The notes: generated from the sequence alone by a model not told the origin. 64,000 nucleotides of DNA from Roseiarcus sp963807735 (GCA_963807735.1 CAWEDI010000024.1:1-64000); one strand, 5' to 3'. Counted from the first letter of the stretch, positions 42,448 to 50,919 are shown. A program made the numbers and translations.

Positions 42448-43803
42448 ATGAACCTTTCGACTTGGCGCGTGCGGCTTTTCGCGGTGGGAATCCTGGCCGC
42501 GGGCCTGGGACTCGCAGGCTGCGACGACCAATACGAGGCCGGCAACGGCCGCTCCCTGGAGCCGATCCCGCCGAAGACGGTCGCGTTGATGGAGCAGATG
42601 GGCACGTCGGCCTCCGCCCCGATCATTTTCCGCGCCTACAAGAAAGAGGCCGAGTTCGAGATCTGGAAGCAGAAATCCGACGGCCAGTACGCGCTGTTGA
42701 AGAGCTATCCGATGTGCCGCTGGTCCGGGCAGCTCGGGCCGAAAAAGCGCGAAGGCGACCGGCAGGTGCCGGAGGGGTTCTACACCATCACGCCCGGGCA
42801 GATGAACCCGAACTCCAATTATTATCTGTCGTTCAACGTCGGCTATCCCAACGCCTACGATCGCGCCTGGGATCGCGACGGCGGGAGCATCATGGTGCAC
42901 GGCATCTGCTCGTCCGCCGGCTGCTTCTCGATGACCGATCCGCAGATCGCCGAGATTTACGCGCTGGCGCGCGAGGCGTTCAATGGCGGCCAGCGCGAGA
43001 TCCAGTTCCAGTCCTATCCGTTCCGGATGACGACGGAGAACCTCGCCAAGCACCGGCTCGACCCCAACATCGCGTTCTGGAAGGAGCTGAAGGACGGCGC
43101 CGACCATTTCGAGGTGACCAAGGCGGAAGTGCCGGTGCTGGTCTGCGACCGGCACTACGTGTTCGGCGCCAAGGCGGACGGCGAATATTCGGCCCGCGGC
43201 GCCTGCCCGAAGCTGACGCGCGACCCTGACACCGAGGCCGCGGTCGCCGAAAAGGCAAGCAAGGACGAGACGCAGGTCGCCGAACTCGTCGCCAAGGGCG
43301 TGAAGCCCATCCGCCTCGTTTACGACGACGGCGGTCAGAATCCGGTGTTCGCGGGCAAGTTCGACACCAGCCGCCCCGACGGGCTGGCGGAAGGCCCGCA
43401 CGAGATCGTGCTCGACAGCAAGGGCAAGCCCGTGCCGACGGCGGTGGAAGTGGCGGCCGCGGACGCGCGCGCCAGCGCCGCGGTCAAGGGCGGCAAGTCG
43501 GCCGCCAAACATGCGCCGGCTGCCGCGCCGACCGCCGTCGCCGCTTATGCGCCCTCCTCGCCTGCGCCGAACGCCGGGGCCGGAGCGCTGCTGGAGAGCA
43601 GCAAGGCGTTGATGAACAACCTCTTTAAGACCGCGGCCGAGACGCCGCCGGCGGTGCAGGTGTACGAGCCGGAGACTCCGATCCCGTCCGACGCGCCGCT
43701 ACCGCCGCGCCGCGCCGCCTCGCTCAACGCGCAGGTGCGCCTCGCCTCGCTGCCCGAGGAGCCGCGCAAGCACGACGACGCCGCCGAACCGGCGGCGCAT
43801 TGA
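42448..43803 (+). CDS. L,D-transpeptidase (YkuD/YafK-like) lipoprotein
   Basis: The 451-residue product has a lipoprotein signal (FAVGILAAGLGLAGC, lipobox LAGC, Cys about residue 25) and is probably anchored in the outer or inner membrane facing the periplasm. The catalytic domain (about residues 55-250) contains IFRAYKKEAEFEIWK, the HG..SS.GC motif as MVHGICSSAGCFSM (catalytic Cys about residue 160), and FNVGYPNAYDRAWDRDGG. Enzymes of this type crosslink or trim peptidoglycan stem peptides. A long Ala/Pro-rich tail from about residue 330 has no clear domain and may reach across the periplasm. Confidence 0.85.
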   Translation: MNLSTWRVRLFAVGILAAGLGLAGCDDQYEAGNGRSLEPIPPKTVALMEQMGTSASAPIIFRAYKKEAEFEIWKQKSDGQYALLKSYPMCRWSGQLGPKKREGDRQVPEGFYTITPGQMNPNSNYYLSFNVGYPNAYDRAWDRDGGSIMVHGICSSAGCFSMTDPQIAEIYALAREAFNGGQREIQFQSYPFRMTTENLAKHRLDPNIAFWKELKDGADHFEVTKAEVPVLVCDRHYVFGAKADGEYSARGACPKLTRDPDTEAAVAEKASKDETQVAELVAKGVKPIRLVYDDGGQNPVFAGKFDTSRPDGLAEGPHEIVLDSKGKPVPTAVEVAAADARASAAVKGGKSAAKHAPAAAPTAVAAYAPSSPAPNAGAGALLESSKALMNNLFKTAAETPPAVQVYEPETPIPSDAPLPPRRAASLNAQVRLASLPEEPRKHDDAAEPAAH

Positions 43804-43806
43804 GGC

Positions 43807-45195
43807 TCAAGCCAGCGGCTTGAAGTGGAACGACTTCGGCCGCGTCAGTGTCTCGTAACCGACGCGTGACAGCGTCACGCCGCGCCCGGTGTCCTTAACG
43901 CCGGTCCAGGCGAGCGCCGGATCGAGGTAGTCGCAGCGGTTGAGAAACACGGTGCCGGTCTCGATCTCGCCGCCGATCGCTTCGGCCGCCTCGACATCGC
44001 GGGTGAACAAGGCGGCGGTCAGCCCGTAGGGACTGTCGTTCATCAGCCGGATCGCCTCGGCGTCGCTCGCGACCTTCATGATCCCGACGACGGGCCCAAA
44101 GCTTTCGTCGCGCATCAGCGACATTTCGTGCGTGACGTCGACGACGATCTGCGGCGCCATGTACGCGGCGCCCTCCGCGTCGCGGGGAAACGTTCTCGGG
44201 TCGATCGCGATCTTGGCGCCCGCGCGCACGGCGTCAGCAATCTGGCCGCGCACGAACGCCGCCGCTTCGGCGCGCACCAGCGGCCCCAGCGTCGTCGCCG
44301 CGTCGAGCGGATCCCCCAACACATATTGCCGCGTCAGCTCGACCGCGCCGGCGACAAATTCGTCGTAAACCCGCGCGTCGACATAGATGCGCTCGATCCC
44401 GCAGCAGGACTGCCCGGAGTTGAAGAAAGCGCCGTCCACCAAGGTCTCGATGGCGTGGGCCAGATCGGCGTCGGCGCGCACGTAGGCCGGGTCCTTGCCG
44501 CCGAGTTCGAGCCCGACGCCGAGGAATCGCCCCGCCGCCGCCGCTTCGATCGCCCGCCCGCCCGCGACCGAGCCGGTGAAATTGACCTGATCGACCCCGT
44601 GCGAAGAAATCAGCGCGGCGGCTTGCGCATGACTCAGGACCAGATTCTGGAACAGGCCGGCGGGCAGCCCGGCCGCGTCGAACGCGCGCTGGAAGCGCTC
44701 GCCGACCAGCAGCGTCTGCGCCGAATGTTTCAGGATCACGGCGTTGCCCGCCATCAGCGCGGGGATGACGGAATTCACCGCCGTCAAATACGGATAATTC
44801 CACGGCGCAATCGTCAGCACGAGGCCGAGCGGCTCGCGCGAAATCCAGCGCCGGAAGCCGTCCTTGGGACCGGGATCAATCGGCGCCAGCGCCTCGGCGG
44901 CGATGCCGATCATATGGCGCGCCCGCTCGGCGAAGCCGCGCAGTTCGCCGGCGCCGTAGCGGATCGGACGACCCATTTGCCAGGCGAGCTCGGCCGGGAT
45001 TTCGTCGCCCATCGCCAGCATCGCCTCGACCGCCGCGTGACCGTATCGCGCGCGCTCAGCGACGGACGTGCGCCGCCACTCCGCCTGCGCGACCCGTGCG
45101 GCGCGTAACGCCGCCTCGATTTGCGCCTCGCTCGCCGCGACCCGCTCGGCGTAGAGCCGGCCGTCGACCGGCGAGACACATCGAATACGCTCCAT
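43807..45195 (-). CDS. NAD(P)-dependent aldehyde dehydrogenase
   Basis: The 462-residue enzyme oxidises aldehydes to acids. Family signatures are APWNYPYLTAVNSVIPALMAGNAVILKHS with the cofactor-contacting region, VNFTGSVAGGRAI, the general-base Glu in GLELGGKDPAYV (about residue 230), the nucleophile Cys in NSGQSCCGIERIYV (about residue 263), and ESFGPVVGI. No signal peptide, so it is cytosolic. It is the last gene on the strand that also carries the PQQ alcohol dehydrogenase, cytochrome c and the MotA/ExbB-like trio. It could take the aldehyde produced by that dehydrogenase. The substrate is unknown. Confidence 0.92.
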   Translation of the reverse strand: MERIRCVSPVDGRLYAERVAASEAQIEAALRAARVAQAEWRRTSVAERARYGHAAVEAMLAMGDEIPAELAWQMGRPIRYGAGELRGFAERARHMIGIAAEALAPIDPGPKDGFRRWISREPLGLVLTIAPWNYPYLTAVNSVIPALMAGNAVILKHSAQTLLVGERFQRAFDAAGLPAGLFQNLVLSHAQAAALISSHGVDQVNFTGSVAGGRAIEAAAAGRFLGVGLELGGKDPAYVRADADLAHAIETLVDGAFFNSGQSCCGIERIYVDARVYDEFVAGAVELTRQYVLGDPLDAATTLGPLVRAEAAAFVRGQIADAVRAGAKIAIDPRTFPRDAEGAAYMAPQIVVDVTHEMSLMRDESFGPVVGIMKVASDAEAIRLMNDSPYGLTAALFTRDVEAAEAIGGEIETGTVFLNRCDYLDPALAWTGVKDTGRGVTLSRVGYETLTRPKSFHFKPLA

Positions 45196-45265
45196 GAACG
45201 GGGCCTCTTGGCGTGACTTCCGACGAACGCTGTTATCCCACAGGGCGCGCCACGCGCGCCAGGGT

Positions 45266-45862
45266 TCACGGCGTCAGTTGATCGTCCTTGGCCGGCAATT
45301 GCGGCGCCAGCATCGGCGTGAACTCGAGGCCTTCGTCGCGCTCGGCTTCCGTCATCGGCTCCTTGCCGTTGAGCGACATGCCGTTCTCGATCGTCAGCCC
45401 GGCGTTGGGCCCGAGCCAGTCGTCTTCGTCCCGGGCATGACCGGAACGGCCTTCCTGCGGGTGGCCCTCGTTGCTGCGCTTGATCGCGTTGACGACGTTG
45501 TCGGCCTGCGTTTCGCCATAGGGCAGGCGGAAGGCGCGCGGCCGACCGCTCAGCACATTGTTCTCATCCATCGGCTCGACCCAGAGATAGATCGAGCCGG
45601 GATCGCCAGGAATCGTCTTCGGTTCGACGACGCGCGCGCTGAGCAGCTTGAAGCGCGGCGGCAGTCGCTCGTCGCTGGCGTAGCCGGGCAGGGCGCGCAG
45701 ACCGAAGAACGCCGCAAGATAGAACGCCGAGACGGCGACGATGACCAACCCTTTCACCACGACCGGCAGCCGCGTGGCGAGCATCAACCACAGCGTCAGC
45801 GCGCCGAGCGCGACATAGGCGATCGCCAGCGTCAGAATCCAGGCGAGCGGCCCCTCCATCAT
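45266..45862 (-). CDS. membrane protein, third gene of the MotA/ExbB-like trio
   Basis: The 198-residue product begins with two hydrophobic helices (PLAWILTLAIAYVALGALTLWLML and VVVKGLVIVAVSAFYLAAFFGL, residues 5-55). An extracytoplasmic region of about 140 residues follows. It contains PGDPGSIYLWVEPMD, GRPRAFRLPYGETQADNVVNAIKRS and acidic/Gly-rich parts. The start overlaps the upstream gene's stop (ATGATG with TGA). I do not recognise a family. Co-translation with a proton-channel subunit suggests it is a partner in that complex. Confidence 0.65.
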   Translation of the reverse strand: MMEGPLAWILTLAIAYVALGALTLWLMLATRLPVVVKGLVIVAVSAFYLAAFFGLRALPGYASDERLPPRFKLLSARVVEPKTIPGDPGSIYLWVEPMDENNVLSGRPRAFRLPYGETQADNVVNAIKRSNEGHPQEGRSGHARDEDDWLGPNAGLTIENGMSLNGKEPMTEAERDEGLEFTPMLAPQLPAKDDQLTP

Positions 45863-46503
45863 TTGTCGGCCTCGGTGGGTCGCGTCGATCCGACGATGTT
45901 GAGCAACGATTTCTGGCGATGGTTGATGTCGACGACGTCGCCCTTGTCGTCGAGACGAAACCGCACCGCGGTTTTCTCGTCGCCGCGATGGTCGACCGTC
46001 ACCTGACCCTCCCAAACCACGCGCGCCAGAGGATTGAGCTTCTGCACCCGCACGTTGGCGGGCACCGGCTTGTTGGTCGTCGCGACATAGTGCGAGACAT
46101 TTACGACATATTCGCCGGCGGCGATGCCTCGGATGGTGACGATCTCCTCGCGGATCGGCGTCGAAACGCGCTTGCCGTTGATGACGATCGTGTCGTGCAC
46201 GCCGCCGCGATCGTCGCGGTCGAGCGTCAGGAATCCAGCCTCCTTGCGGCGATACCACGCGATATTCTCGGCCGGGTCCTGCACCATGAGGTCGAGATCG
46301 TCGGGGTGGTTGTCCGGCCAATCCATGGTGATGATGAACTCGGCCTTGGAATCGATCTTGCCCTCGCTCGCCTTGGGCGCCATCGCCAGCACGGCGAGGA
46401 AGAACAGGAACGCCACCACCTGTAACGCCTTGAACAACATGACGCTGAACGGATCGAAACCCTCATCGCGCCCGCGCAGGCCGAAATCGTCAAACATCGC
46501 CAC
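45859..46503 (-). CDS. single-pass membrane protein with extracytoplasmic beta domain, second gene of the trio
   Basis: The 214-residue product has one N-terminal helix (FKALQVVAFLFFLAVLAMA, about residues 24-42) and then an extracytoplasmic domain. The motif WPDNHPDDLDLMVQDPAENIAWYRRKEAG (in part) resembles prepeptidase C-terminal or YfaP-like beta domains, which use DLDL. The fold guess is tentative. Its size, topology and place after a MotA/ExbB-like gene recall ExbD/TolR, but the helix has no Asp, so it is not a standard ExbD. It overlaps the upstream gene by 14 bases. Confidence 0.65.
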   Translation of the reverse strand: MAMFDDFGLRGRDEGFDPFSVMLFKALQVVAFLFFLAVLAMAPKASEGKIDSKAEFIITMDWPDNHPDDLDLMVQDPAENIAWYRRKEAGFLTLDRDDRGGVHDTIVINGKRVSTPIREEIVTIRGIAAGEYVVNVSHYVATTNKPVPANVRVQKLNPLARVVWEGQVTVDHRGDEKTAVRFRLDDKGDVVDINHRQKSLLNIVGSTRPTEADK

Positions 46504-47230
46504 GCTCGAGCGCCGGGATGAGGCGCGTCTCGGTCAACCGGACAACGTCCCAGAACGCCTTGGCGGTGGCGGCCTCGAGCATGAAATATTGCGCCTTCAG
46601 CAGGATCGACCCGATGAGACCGGCGAGCGTTGTGTACATCGCCACCGCCATGCCGCCGCTCATAACGCCCATCGAGGCCTTGACCGCCGCCTCGTTGTCG
46701 GGATCTAGGCCAGCGACGGGGCCGAGCATCAGGATGAAGCCGATGATAGTGCCGAGCAAGCCAAGCTTCAGCAGACAGTCGGAGGCGAGTTGCCCGAATG
46801 CGGCGCCCTCGCGCAACCGCAGCGCGAGCGCGCGCAGGAGCAGGTCCTGGTCGAGCTTTCCGCCGCCCCTGGCCTGCGCCTTGGCGAAAAGGTCGCGGAC
46901 GTGGGCGGCGACGACGCCTCGGCCGGCGATCGTTTCGCCGGACAGGGGTGGAAATCGCGCCCAACGCGCGCCGAGTCGCACGGTCGTTTCGGCTTCGCGC
47001 GAGATCGCCGCGGCGCCCCCCAGGCAATGTAGGCTGGCGGCAACGTAGAGCGCGACGATGACAGACGAAATATAGGTGCGGTCCGCGGCGATCATCGTGC
47101 GGATTAGGCCGTATCGCCAGAGCGCGACGGCGACGAATACGCTGACGCCGGCGAAAATCAGCCATCGCAGGACGGGAGCGTAGGCGTCCTCGCCCCGCTC
47201 CAGGGCCACGTCCTCGACGGCCAAACTCAT
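46490..47230 (-). CDS. MotA/TolQ/ExbB-like proton channel protein
   Basis: The 246-residue product starts at ATG 47230 (MSLAVEDVALERGED). It has four hydrophobic helices: WLIFAGVSVFVAVALWRYGL, YISSVIVALYVAASLHCLGG, then the paired late helices around LASDCLLKLGLLGTIIGFILMLGPVAG and GGMAVAMYTTLAGLIGSILL. The central loop and the last two helices match the MotA/TolQ/ExbB layout, whose channel uses the membrane's proton force to drive a partner. No Tol, Exb or Mot partner lies here, so its two overlapping neighbours (45859-46503 and 45266-45862) are the likely ones. It follows a secreted-protein gene by 84 bases. Confidence 0.8.
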   Translation of the reverse strand: MSLAVEDVALERGEDAYAPVLRWLIFAGVSVFVAVALWRYGLIRTMIAADRTYISSVIVALYVAASLHCLGGAAAISREAETTVRLGARWARFPPLSGETIAGRGVVAAHVRDLFAKAQARGGGKLDQDLLLRALALRLREGAAFGQLASDCLLKLGLLGTIIGFILMLGPVAGLDPDNEAAVKASMGVMSGGMAVAMYTTLAGLIGSILLKAQYFMLEAATAKAFWDVVRLTETRLIPALERGDV

Positions 47231-47314
47231 GACGACGACGATCTCCTCTGCGCCGTCATGTTCCAACCGCCCGGCGTCTGCGCCATATTCCGCCGCCGCC
47301 GTGACCGCGCAACG

Positions 47315-47932
47315 CTATTTCGACGCCCAATCGATGACGACGTGCGATTCGCTGGTGAAACTCTTGGCGTCCGAGCCGACCTTGCGGAAAAGCCTACGGT
47401 CGACGATGACCTTGCGATCGCCCGCCGTCTTCTCGCAATGCTCCTTGACCGATGTCGGGCCCAGCGGCTCCTCGTCGGCGGTGAGCGGCAGCTCTTGGCA
47501 ATTCCAGCCGTCTTCGCCGTAGCGGGCTCGGGCTTGCATCCCCAACAGAAACGCCTTTTTGCGCAGGAACATCGGACCTTTGGACTTGGTGACGATGTCG
47601 ATCCGCGCCAGCCGGCCCCCGTTGTCGAAAGCCACGGTGAGGTCGACAGGATGACCGGCGACGAGGCTTTCATCCTCGCCCGCTTCGTCGATGGCGACCC
47701 GCATGGCGCGCAGGCCATCCTCGCCAACGTCGCAGACCTTATAATCGGCGAAGCCCGAGACCGCTTTGTCCCTCGGCGTCACGCAGGCGAACCCTTTGTA
47801 GCCGTTGCTCGGCAAGTCTGCGACCGCCATGCCGACGCTGACGCCGCCGCGCAGATCGCCGCGGCCGTCCGACGCCGCCGCCATCGCCGCAGGCGCGAAC
47901 GCCAACGCCAAGACCCAGAGAATTGCGCGCAT
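47315..47932 (-). CDS. secreted hypothetical protein between cytochrome c and the MotA-like gene
   Basis: The 205-residue product begins with a signal peptide (MRAILWVLALAFAPAAMA). The mature part contains VSVGMAVADLPSNGYKGFACVTPRDKAVSGFADYKVCD and FLRKKAFLLGMQARARYGEDGWNCQEL in pieces, with four cysteines. I do not recognise it. It lies 11 bases downstream of the cytochrome gene, which makes co-transcription with the dehydrogenase likely. Confidence 0.65.
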   Translation of the reverse strand: MRAILWVLALAFAPAAMAAASDGRGDLRGGVSVGMAVADLPSNGYKGFACVTPRDKAVSGFADYKVCDVGEDGLRAMRVAIDEAGEDESLVAGHPVDLTVAFDNGGRLARIDIVTKSKGPMFLRKKAFLLGMQARARYGEDGWNCQELPLTADEEPLGPTSVKEHCEKTAGDRKVIVDRRLFRKVGSDAKSFTSESHVVIDWASK

Positions 47933-47943
47933 GGTCTTGGGCC

Positions 47944-48495
47944 TCAGTTGACGGTCGAGGGCGTCGGCAAGGGATGTGCGGTCTGTGGCTTGTAGATCTC
48001 GCAAACGCGCGACGCATCGCCGAAGAAGGCGACGCATTCCGCGAGATTCGGCTCGCCCTTGCCCTTGATGTTGGCGATCACGTAGTCCGCGACCGCTTCG
48101 ATCTCGTTGGGGCGCAGGAACGTGCCCGCCTCCGCTACATGGTTGTCGCCGGTGACGTCCTTGCGGCTGAAGCCGTAGCATGGGTGATCCGCGGCGTCGT
48201 CGTCGTAAACGTCGCGCTTGAAATAGGGCATGCCGGTGCCGGGACGGCCGCAGGTCACGGTCATGATGATCTGATCGCGGTCGAGTTCGGTCTTGCGCAG
48301 CGACAGCGCCGCGCCGCCGTAGCCGCCGCCGCCATTGCCGTGCCATTTGTGGCAGCCGACGCAATTGGCCTTGGCGTAGGTGGCGCGTCCGAGCGCCGCC
48401 TCGTTTTCCGCGGCGCGCGCAGGCCCCGCGGAAGGAAGAGAATGTACAACAATCGCAACGGCCGTTGCGGCGCCCGTTATGATGATGTTTTTCAT
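47944..48495 (-). CDS. periplasmic cytochrome c, likely partner of the PQQ dehydrogenase
   Basis: The 183-residue product has a signal peptide (MKNIIITGAATAVAIVVHSLPSAGPARA) and one haem c site, NCVGCHKWHG (about residue 45). The region TCGRPGTGMPYFKRD supplies a plausible axial Met. The gene lies 71 bases downstream of the PQQ alcohol dehydrogenase gene, the usual place of the electron acceptor (XoxG or MxaG type). Extra cysteines (PCYGF, AECVAFFGDASRVCE) are unusual for such cytochromes and may form disulfides. Confidence 0.82.
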   Translation of the reverse strand: MKNIIITGAATAVAIVVHSLPSAGPARAAENEAALGRATYAKANCVGCHKWHGNGGGGYGGAALSLRKTELDRDQIIMTVTCGRPGTGMPYFKRDVYDDDAADHPCYGFSRKDVTGDNHVAEAGTFLRPNEIEAVADYVIANIKGKGEPNLAECVAFFGDASRVCEIYKPQTAHPLPTPSTVN

Positions 48496-48527
48496 CGCCG
48501 ACTGACTTCCCTAACATTGCGCCTAGG

Positions 48528-48552
48528 AAACGAGGCCCCCGTGGGGGCCTCG
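48528..48552 (-). terminator. strong hairpin between dehydrogenase and cytochrome genes
   Basis: A 10-base perfect stem CGAGGCCCCC / GGGGGCCTCG with a two-base loop lies 14 bases past the dehydrogenase stop. TTTCC follows on the minus strand, a short T-run. It may partly end transcription or protect the upstream mRNA so that the dehydrogenase is made in excess over the cytochrome. Confidence 0.55.
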
Positions 48553-48566
48553 CGCTCAAGTTCGGA

Positions 48567-50360
48567 TCAGAGCCCGAAGACGTACAGCGTCGAGCCAGGC
48601 TGCATGGTCTTCAACTCGGGCGTCGAGTCGATGAACCATTTGTCCCAGGCGCCGCCGGCGCCGACGAGGATCGCGACATATTGCTTGCCGTCGACCTCGA
48701 AGGTCATCGGGGGCGCGCTGACGCCGCCGCCGGTGTTGAAGCCCCACAGCTTTTGCAGGGTCTTGCCGTCGAGCGCATAGACCTCGCCGCTCGGCTCGCC
48801 CGAGAACACCAGATCCTTTGTCGCCAGCGTGCCGCCGAGGTTGGGGAACTTGGTCTCATACTTGCCCGCGACCTTGCCGGTGGTCACGTCGATCGCAGTG
48901 ACGGAGCCGGTGATGCGGACCGGCTGCGACGGACCGCCGCCGGTGAAGAACTCGCGCGATTTGGCGGGAATTGCCTTCTCGGGCGCGATCGTCACGCGGT
49001 TGCAGCTCTCAATGACCGGAATGTACCAAAGCTTCAGTTCGGGATTGTACGAGGTCGGCGGCCAGTTCTTGCCGCCCATGTTGCCGGGACAGAAGTCGGT
49101 GTAGGGCTCGCCGCGATGCGGCGCGACCGCGTAACCCTGCACGTCCTTGCTCGGGTCGTATTCAACGGGTTTGCCGGTCTTGGAGTTGATGCCCTTGGTC
49201 CACGTGACCTTCTTCACGAATGGCGTCGCCCACTCGAACTTGCCGTCGGCGCGGTCGACCGCATAGCCAAAGCCGTTGCGGTTGGCGTGCAGGTCGAGCT
49301 TCTTGCCATCGACATCGACCAGCACGTTTTCGCCGACCGAATCATAATCGTAGGGGTCGTTCGGCGTGTGCTGGAAGTGCCACTTGATCTTGCCGGTGTC
49401 GGCGTCGAGGCCGAGCGAAGAGTCGGTAAAGAGGTTGTCGCCGGGGCGGAACGCGTTGTCCCAATCCGGGCCCGGGTTGCCGACGCCCCAGATGATCGTG
49501 TTGTCGTCGGGATCGTAGGAGCCGGTCACCCAGGTCGAGCCGCCGCCTGCGACTTCCGCGCTCTTGTCGCCCTTCCAGGTCTCGATGCCCGGATCGCCCT
49601 TGCCCGGGATCGTGTAGGTGCGCCAGACCTCCTTTTGCGTGTCGAGGTCGGTCGCCGCGATCCAGCCGCGGATGCCGTATTCGGCGCCGGCGACGCCGGT
49701 GATCGCCATGTTCTTGACCACGAGCGGCGCGCCGGTGACGACCTCGCCCTTGTCGGGGTTGGCGACCTGGCGCTGCCATTTGACCTGACCCGTCTCCTTG
49801 TCGGTGGCGACGAGGCGGCCGTCGAGCGTGTGGGAGATGACGAGGTTCTTGTAGAGCGCCGCGCCGCGGTTATCGACGCCGCAGCAGGCGACCGCGCCGG
49901 CCCAATCGTGGTCGGTCTTGGGGTCCATCTTCCAGATCAGCACGCCCTTGCCGCCGCGCGTGTCGATCTTGTAGACGGAGCCCCAGCCGTCGGTCACGTA
50001 GAGGTAGCCGTTCTCGGCGAGCGGTGTGCCTTCGAGGCCGCCATGCGACCAGATGCCGCCGCCCTCGACGCCGCCAAGCTGCATCGTCCAGGCGACGTGC
50101 AGGTTCTTGACGGTGTCCTTGTTGATCTGATCGAGCGGCGAATAGCGCTGGCCCGACAGGTTGCCGTGATGGGTGATCCAATTGCCCTCGGCAAGCTCCT
50201 TGTTGGCGTTGAGCAGGCGGTCCATCGTCACGTCAGGACTCTTGACGTTAGCGGGCTTATCGGCGACGGGGCCTCCCTCCGCGTATGCGGCGGCGGAAAT
50301 CAAGCACGCCAGTGCGGCGCCGGTCAGCAATCGTGAACTGAGATTCTTGGCTTTCATCAT
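48567..50360 (-). CDS. PQQ-dependent alcohol dehydrogenase with lanthanide signature (XoxF/ExaF-like)
   Basis: The 597-residue periplasmic quinoprotein has a signal peptide (LLTGAALACLISAAAYA) starting at ATG 50360. Diagnostic points are the vicinal disulfide Cys pair in VACCGVDNRG, repeated tryptophan docking motifs (WGSVYKIDTRGG, WIAATDLDTQK, YALDGKTLQKLWGF), and NDPYDYDSVGEN. In the last, Asp-Tyr-Asp replaces the Asp-x-Ala of the calcium enzyme MxaF; the second Asp is known to select lanthanides. Sequence details (DNAFRPGDNLFTDSS) differ from the best-known XoxF, so it may be an ExaF-like or less studied clade. The alcohol substrate is unknown. Electrons should go to the cytochrome c downstream. 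Confidence 0.88.
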   Translation of the reverse strand: MMKAKNLSSRLLTGAALACLISAAAYAEGGPVADKPANVKSPDVTMDRLLNANKELAEGNWITHHGNLSGQRYSPLDQINKDTVKNLHVAWTMQLGGVEGGGIWSHGGLEGTPLAENGYLYVTDGWGSVYKIDTRGGKGVLIWKMDPKTDHDWAGAVACCGVDNRGAALYKNLVISHTLDGRLVATDKETGQVKWQRQVANPDKGEVVTGAPLVVKNMAITGVAGAEYGIRGWIAATDLDTQKEVWRTYTIPGKGDPGIETWKGDKSAEVAGGGSTWVTGSYDPDDNTIIWGVGNPGPDWDNAFRPGDNLFTDSSLGLDADTGKIKWHFQHTPNDPYDYDSVGENVLVDVDGKKLDLHANRNGFGYAVDRADGKFEWATPFVKKVTWTKGINSKTGKPVEYDPSKDVQGYAVAPHRGEPYTDFCPGNMGGKNWPPTSYNPELKLWYIPVIESCNRVTIAPEKAIPAKSREFFTGGGPSQPVRITGSVTAIDVTTGKVAGKYETKFPNLGGTLATKDLVFSGEPSGEVYALDGKTLQKLWGFNTGGGVSAPPMTFEVDGKQYVAILVGAGGAWDKWFIDSTPELKTMQPGSTLYVFGL

Positions 50361-50445
50361 GGCTCTCCCTTGGCGTGCTCCCAACCACTCTTTTTGCCCC
50401 GCTCGCTCCAATCCTCTCCCTGGATCGGAGCTGTCGCAATCGCAG

Positions 50446-50919
50446 CTAAGGGGCCGATTGCGAAACGACGACCTTCACCTCCATCGCGCCGGCTTTGCGG
50501 AATGACAGATTGCAGGTGAAGGAATTGCCGGCCGTCAGCTTGTCGCGTGTTTGCAACAGGCCGACGTGATAACTTTTCGACGTCATCGTCAGCGTCGTAT
50601 GCGCTGCGATCGGAATATTAGGGACGGCGCGGTTGGCCGTGCCCCCTTCGCCGACGTCGACCGTGCGTTTTTCGGAGAAATTGGCGACCGGACACGCAGC
50701 GCGAATCAGAGCGTCCGCTTCGTCGCTGTCGTTCTTGATCGTCATGAACAGGCCGACATCGGCGCCGACCTCGTCGTTCGGCGCTACCCATGCGTTCTCG
50801 ACGCTCAGGGCGCCGGCGCACGCCGGATCCGCCGTCGCGGTAAGGACAAGGCTCGCGGCCGCCGCCGTTCGCCAGCCGACCGTCCGCCGCGCCGGGCGCT
50901 TCGATGACGCGGGCGTCAC
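50446..50919 (-). CDS. PCu(A)C-family protein lacking the usual copper ligands
   Basis: The 157-residue product has a signal peptide to about residue 35 (TAAAASLVLTATADPACA). The mature beta domain follows the PCu(A)C (DUF461) pattern: VENAWVAP, DVGLFMTIKNDSDEADALIRAACPVA, NIPIAAHTTLTMTSKSYHVGLLQ and FRKAGAMEVKVVV. In copper-binding members a His lies after the second strand (VELH) with Met residues and a final YHLMLM. Here FSEKRTVD and YHVGLLQ replace them, so only one His remains. The start is GTG behind GGGAGGATA. It is the first gene of the dehydrogenase block, so it may serve that enzyme's assembly rather than copper delivery. Confidence 0.75.
   Translation of the reverse strand: MTPASSKRPARRTVGWRTAAAASLVLTATADPACAGALSVENAWVAPNDEVGADVGLFMTIKNDSDEADALIRAACPVANFSEKRTVDVGEGGTANRAVPNIPIAAHTTLTMTSKSYHVGLLQTRDKLTAGNSFTCNLSFRKAGAMEVKVVVSQSAP

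Noticed and set aside
45859..46503. ExbD/TolR assignment for the second gene of the trio
   Set aside because: Topology fits, but the membrane helix lacks the essential Asp and the extracytoplasmic part looks like a DLDL beta domain.
48567..50360. Calcium-type methanol dehydrogenase MxaF
   Set aside because: Asp-Tyr-Asp rather than Asp-x-Ala at the metal site, and no mxaI or mxaJ gene nearby.
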